Shown here: positions 60,373 to 64,000 of the stretch, one piece after another
Layout of the letters: each line of letters begins with the position of its first letter
How positions within the stretch are numbered: position 1 is the stretch's first letter
The notes under the pieces: generated by a model
What the model was told of the DNA's origin: nothing
What the model saw: the letters and a program-made list of their open reading frames with translations, nothing else
Database searches by the model: none
NCBI RefSeq assembly: GCF_038095555.1
Contig: NZ_CP124591.1
Location: 124,001-188,000, forward strand
Origin: Macrococcoides psychrotolerans
GTDB taxonomy: Bacteria; Bacillota; Bacilli; Staphylococcales; Staphylococcaceae
Length of the DNA: 64,000 nt
Reading direction: 5' to 3'
Translations under genes and position numbers: made by a program

Positions 60373-61659
60373 TTACTCATCCCATAAATTTCTAAAGAGA
60401 TGTGGCTTGTAATAATACAACAGTAACAATAGTCCAGTAATAATGGATACAGTACTTACTAAAACAATCCACCACATATTTTCCTGGAAGAATAGACGTT
60501 GTTCATACTTCTTGTTATCCTCAGCTTTAACAGTTGGAGCATGGTATTCATTTGAGACAAATGCACGTTTGTAGTGATAAGAAAGTTTGTCATCCTTAAA
60601 CTGGAATGATCCTTTTATATCGTTCTTAACAATGTCATATAAGTCTGAGTGCACATATAATTCTTGACCGTTAATTGTATGTACGCCTTTAGCGAGTACT
60701 TTCTTATATGCATATTCGTTATATACTTTGTCCATTATTGCATTGGCCATAATATTTCTATTAAATTCTGCTGGTGGGTCGTACCAGCTTTCAACACCCA
60801 TCATCACTTGTATGATACGCATATCATTTTTCGTACCTGTTATTGCGGTATTGAAGCCGGCCGTATCACTCGAACCTGTTTTAAGACCGTCAACCCCTTT
60901 ATACCCAAGTTTAGCGCCTTCTAATGAATGATTGTATGTATGAAAGGTTTCTTCATCGATGGTACCTTTTTTTACAGTAACATTGACGCTCTTCGTATAT
61001 TTCAGTATTTCTGGATATTCACTCACGAGGTGCTGGCATAGTATCGCATAATCTTTAGCACTCGATATATTATCTTCATTTTGCGGATATTTCTTTGCTT
61101 TATATTCATTCAGCAAGTTATTAGGTGCACCTACAGGATTATAGAACTTCGTACTGTTCATACCGAGTCTTTTAGCTTCTTGATTCATCATATCAATGAA
61201 TTCAGAATCATTTTCTGTTACGAGACTGGATAACATATATGTAGCTGCGTTACTTGAATTTGTCAGCATGATTGGCATAAGTTCATCAACGGTATAAACT
61301 GCATTTAATCTCAGTTTGTTATTACTTAATGCGGGTAACTTTGAAATATTATAAAATTTATCCGTTACTTTAACTTTAGTACTGTAAGTGATCTCACCCT
61401 TATCCATTTCCTGCAATAATAGATATAGTGTCATCAATTTGGACATTGAAGCAAGGGGCCATTTCGTATCGATATCATCTGAATAGAGTACTTGACCATT
61501 TTTTTGTGCTATTACAATAGTTCCTTTAGGGTTATATGATGCATCAATATAATTTCCAGCATCATTTGCAATTTCATAAGGTTCTTTAGCGAGTGCTGGG
61601 TATGAAAATAAAAATAAAAAAATTATTAAAAATGATAAGACACGGTTTAAAACTTTCAT
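60373..61659 (-). CDS. pbp4: D-alanyl-D-alanine carboxypeptidase, PBP4 type
   Basis: This low-molecular-weight penicillin-binding protein trims or cross-links peptidoglycan. The 428 residues have a signal peptide (about 1-24), the active-site SMSK with Ser71 and Lys74, the SxN motif in TNSSNAATYM, and KTGS near residue 255. A C-terminal beta domain and membrane anchor (about residues 395-418) end the protein. Order, size and the linker match S. aureus PBP4. It is divergent from nupC. Confidence 0.93.
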   Translation of the reverse strand: MKVLNRVLSFLIIFLFLFSYPALAKEPYEIANDAGNYIDASYNPKGTIVIAQKNGQVLYSDDIDTKWPLASMSKLMTLYLLLQEMDKGEITYSTKVKVTDKFYNISKLPALSNNKLRLNAVYTVDELMPIMLTNSSNAATYMLSSLVTENDSEFIDMMNQEAKRLGMNSTKFYNPVGAPNNLLNEYKAKKYPQNEDNISSAKDYAILCQHLVSEYPEILKYTKSVNVTVKKGTIDEETFHTYNHSLEGAKLGYKGVDGLKTGSSDTAGFNTAITGTKNDMRIIQVMMGVESWYDPPAEFNRNIMANAIMDKVYNEYAYKKVLAKGVHTINGQELYVHSDLYDIVKNDIKGSFQFKDDKLSYHYKRAFVSNEYHAPTVKAEDNKKYEQRLFFQENMWWIVLVSTVSIITGLLLLLYYYKPHLFRNLWDE

Positions 61660-61818
61660 TCTTTGACCTCGATTTATTTATTAAAAATATAGATTTATTC
61701 TATCATAATTATTGAAGACTATAAATTTTATATTATAAAAATAAAAAAGCAAATGTTACTTATACTATCGCTAGCCAAAATGCCTCAATATTCGATTTTT
61801 AGACTAAAAAGCTTATAT

Positions 61819-61841
61819 AAACGAACAAAAGTTCGTTTTTT
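61819..61841. promoter_or_regulatory. Palindromic hairpin upstream of nupC
   Basis: AAACGAAC (61819-61826) pairs with GTTCGTTT (61831-61838) around AAAA, then a T-run. It can be read as a terminator-like attenuator or as a PurR-type CGAAC inverted pair. Its position about 80 bases before nupC does not decide. Confidence 0.4.
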
Positions 61842-61917
61842 ATTGTGAAAAAGTGTGCTTAAATCAAAAAAACAATGTTATAATCATGAAAGTAAAATTA
61901 AATTAAAGGTGGAAAAG

Positions 61918-63123
61918 ATGAATACTTATTTAATATTGAACATTGTTGGTATCTTAGTTTTTATTCTTGTTGCATTCTTGTTCTCTCGTGATAAAAAGAA
62001 CATCGACTGGAAATCAATCATAATCATGTTAGTGCTTAATTTATTTTTAGCGTGGTTCTTTACACAATTCCCATACGGCAGAATCGGTGTTCAAAAAGTA
62101 GCAGATGCGTTTAGTTGGATGTTACAAGCAGCGTATTTTGGTATCGGAATGCCATTTGCAAGCTTTACTGCACCTGGTCCTGGTAAGATGGATATGGCTG
62201 TTTCAGCTTTGCTGCCTATTCTTTTCGTAGTACCGCTTTTTGATATTTTAATGTATATCGGGGTATTACCATTTATCATTAAATGGATGGGTTGGGTAAT
62301 CGGTAAGGTTACAGGGCAACCGAGATTTGAATCATTTTATTCTATTGAGATGATGGTTTTAGGAAATACAGAAGCTTTAGCGGTATCTAATACACAATTA
62401 AGACAAATGAACGAAGCACGTGTCCTTACCATTGCATTGATGTCTATGAGCTGTATTTCAGGTTCTATCGTTGGTGCATATATCTCTATGGTGCCTGGAG
62501 AATTAGTATTAACTGCAATTCCTTTAAATATAATCAATGCAATCATCATAGCGACAATCTTAAATCCAGTTAAATTAACTCCTGAAGAAGATTATGTTGT
62601 TGAAATTAAAGCTGAAAAACGTCAGCCGTTCTTCTCCTTCTTAGGGGATTCAGTACTTGGAGCAGGAAAATTAATCTTAATTATTATCGCATTCTTAATC
62701 GCATTTGTATCATTAGCGCATTTTATTGATATGCTATTAGGATTATTCCCAGGTAATTTAACATTAAGTATTATTTTAGGATGGATTATGGCGCCGTTTG
62801 CGATGCTTTTAGGTCTACCTTGGGCAGAAGCGAAAGTTGTCGGTGGTCATATGGCCACAAAGATTATCACTAATGAATTTGTTGTTATGTTAGGGGTTAA
62901 AGATCAACTAAAATCCTTTTCACCGCATATGACAGCAGTACTTGTAACATTCTTGATTTCATTCGCTAACTTCTCAACTATTGGTATGATCATTGGAACC
63001 TTAAAAGGTATTGTTAATGAGAAAACTTCTGATTTCGTAAGTAAATATGTACCGATGATGTTACTATCAGGTATTTTAGTATCATTACTGTCTGCAGCAT
63101 TTGTTGGATTATTTACTTGGTAA
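61918..63123 (+). CDS. nupC: Concentrative nucleoside transporter NupC
   Basis: NupC imports nucleosides with protons or sodium. The roughly 401-residue protein has about ten membrane segments and family motifs GTTALP-like FASFTAPGPG, GQPRFESFYSIEMMVLGNTEA and GHMATKIITNEFVVMLG. I start at the ATG at 61918, with AAAGGTGG upstream; the frame is open to 61855. It fits the deoD salvage gene elsewhere in the window. A terminator follows. Confidence 0.93.
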   Translation: MNTYLILNIVGILVFILVAFLFSRDKKNIDWKSIIIMLVLNLFLAWFFTQFPYGRIGVQKVADAFSWMLQAAYFGIGMPFASFTAPGPGKMDMAVSALLPILFVVPLFDILMYIGVLPFIIKWMGWVIGKVTGQPRFESFYSIEMMVLGNTEALAVSNTQLRQMNEARVLTIALMSMSCISGSIVGAYISMVPGELVLTAIPLNIINAIIIATILNPVKLTPEEDYVVEIKAEKRQPFFSFLGDSVLGAGKLILIIIAFLIAFVSLAHFIDMLLGLFPGNLTLSIILGWIMAPFAMLLGLPWAEAKVVGGHMATKIITNEFVVMLGVKDQLKSFSPHMTAVLVTFLISFANFSTIGMIIGTLKGIVNEKTSDFVSKYVPMMLLSGILVSLLSAAFVGLFTW

Positions 63124-63131
63124 GAAAATTT

Positions 63132-63158
63132 AGGACTGAGACATTAAGTCTCAGTCCT
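63132..63158 (+). terminator. Terminator of nupC
   Basis: AGGACTGAGAC (63132-63142) pairs perfectly with 63148-63158 with a 5-base loop. The T-tract is modest. Confidence 0.8.
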
Positions 63159-63230
63159 CTTTATTTATTTCTTTCTTTATGTTTAAGTAGCTGATTATCG
63201 TAAATATATAAAGTAAAATCTCTAATCTGA

Positions 63231-63245
63231 TTGGAATCGCTTTCT
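63231..63245. promoter_or_regulatory. CcpA cre site upstream of lctP
   Basis: TTGGAATCGCTTTCT matches the WTGNAANCGNWNNCW catabolite-response pattern at every position, 33 bases upstream of the -35 box of lctP. It predicts carbon catabolite control. Confidence 0.7.
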
Positions 63246-63254
63246 CTGTATTAT

Positions 63255-63272
63255 TTGTGAAAATAATCACAA
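63255..63272. promoter_or_regulatory. Rex box upstream of lctP
   Basis: TTGTGAAAATAATCACAA is a perfect palindromic match to the TTGTGA-N6-TCACAA Rex consensus, 5 bases before the -35. It predicts redox (NADH/NAD) control of lactate transport. Confidence 0.85.
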
Positions 63273-63277
63273 AACTA

Positions 63278-63306
63278 TTGCAATCCCTCTATACAGGTAG
63301 TATTAT
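63278..63306 (+). promoter_or_regulatory. lctP promoter
   Basis: TTGCAA (63278-63283) and TATTAT (63301-63306) are separated by exactly 17 bases, about 92 bases before the lctP start. Confidence 0.65.
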
Positions 63307-63397
63307 AAAACTGTGATAAAAAATATTTAAATAAAATACAACAGTTCATTTCATGATATTATGATTATTTTATATTAAAGGAAGAGGAGAATGTCTT

Positions 63398-64000
63398 ATG
63401 TTTGTCAGTTCGTTTGATCCATTCGGTAACTTAGCAATATCAGCTATCGTTGCAGCAGTACCGATTATCTTGTTTTTGTTATGTTTAACCGTCTTTAAAA
63501 TGAAGGGGATAAATGCAGCATTGATTACGCTTGTAGTAACAGCAGTTATTGCTTTATTCGTTTTTAAATTGCCTGGAGCAGTCGCTGCAGGAGGCGTAAC
63601 TGAAGGTGTTGTTCAAGGATTGTTCCCGATTGGTTACATCATTATTATGGCAGTATGGCTTTATAAAGTGTCAGTAGAAAGTGGTAAGTTTAAGATTATT
63701 CAAGATTCTATTTCTGGAATTTCACCTGACCAGCGCATTCAGTTATTGCTTATTGGATTTTGTTTTAATTCTTTCCTTGAAGGTGCAGCTGGGTTTGGAG
63801 TACCTATCGCAATTTGTGCAGTGTTACTTGTACAACTTGGATTTAAGCCACTTCAAGCTGCGATGTTCTGTTTGATTGCTAATGCCGCTTCTGGAGCTTT
63901 TGGAGCAATCGGTATCCCGGTAGGAATAGTGAATACACTAGGCTTAAAAGGTGGCGTTACGGCAATGGACGTGTCACAGATGACCGTGTATACACTCCCT
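63398..64000 (+). CDS. lctP: L-lactate permease LctP, 3' end beyond the window
   Basis: The frame from the ATG at 63398 stays open through base 64000, giving 201 codons of an incomplete gene. It has a GGAAGAGGAG ribosome site 7 bases upstream. The product starts MFVSSFDPFGN and contains the LctP/GlcP segments FLEGAAGFGVPIAI and ANAASGAFGAIGIPVGI, with several membrane helices. L-lactate permease exchanges lactate with protons across the membrane. The Rex and cre sites upstream support a role in fermentation and overflow metabolism. Confidence 0.94.
   Translation, partial: MFVSSFDPFGNLAISAIVAAVPIILFLLCLTVFKMKGINAALITLVVTAVIALFVFKLPGAVAAGGVTEGVVQGLFPIGYIIIMAVWLYKVSVESGKFKIIQDSISGISPDQRIQLLLIGFCFNSFLEGAAGFGVPIAICAVLLVQLGFKPLQAAMFCLIANAASGAFGAIGIPVGIVNTLGLKGGVTAMDVSQMTVYTLP

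Noticed and set aside
1..64000. CRISPR array, phage, insertion sequence, tRNA or rRNA
   Set aside because: No regularly spaced repeats, transposase, integrase or RNA gene pattern was seen on either strand by reading; a tRNA scan would be the decisive check.

Overview
The window is low-GC Firmicute DNA whose gene content points to the family Staphylococcaceae: narGHJI with nreABC and narT, lytSR-lrgAB, OatA, a FemA/FemB-type transferase, a FhuD2-type lipoprotein, a PBP4-type carboxypeptidase and an L-lactate permease. A fatty acid desaturase, a complete thiO-thiS-thiG-thiF thiazole operon and a hemerythrin gene beside nreC are unlike S. aureus. A Macrococcus or another non-aureus staphylococcal relative is my best inference; the genus is not proven. 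I see no tRNA, rRNA, CRISPR array, phage or insertion sequence, and no gene-free stretch above 300 bases.

Layout. 1-4332: the end of an extracytoplasmic protein, two ABC-2 permeases, an ATPase and a 47-residue ORF. 4401-12137: azoreductase, SelO, OatA, then lytSR and lrgAB. 12277-17844: an HrtBA-like exporter, a YitT protein and a YhgE/Pip protein. 18040-21804 (minus): the thiazole operon behind a TPP riboswitch. 21901-32475: small unknown genes, a TerC protein with a manganese (yybP-ykoY) riboswitch, DedA, a FemAB-type enzyme, deoD, a lone modB, an acyl-CoA dehydrogenase, an EamA transporter, fhuD2 with a Fur box and bioY with a BirA operator. 32515-50004: an 18-kb nitrate respiration and molybdenum cofactor island. 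50246-64000: desaturase, SDR reductase, MarR-controlled MFS pump, aldehyde dehydrogenase, Bcr-type pump, NERD protein, ABC exporter, PBP4, NupC and the start of lctP.

The island works as a unit. NarT imports nitrate. NarGHI reduces it, with NarJ as assembly chaperone. NreABC senses nitrate and oxygen. The moa, moe and mob genes build the molybdenum cofactor, and FdhD serves a formate dehydrogenase encoded elsewhere. The narG and narT promoters carry the same pair of GGGA/TTCCCC elements at identical distances from the -10 box, and narG and lctP carry Rex-like boxes, so nitrate respiration and lactate handling both look redox-controlled.

Most regulation is readable from the DNA: TPP and Mn riboswitches, and Fur, BirA, Rex, CcpA (cre), MarR, FapR-like, LytR-like and NreC-like sites. 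I found no clear new defence or mobile system. The least explained items are the ABC cassette at the left edge, the hemerythrin gene in the nre cluster, the unpaired modB and the non-ATG start of thiO.
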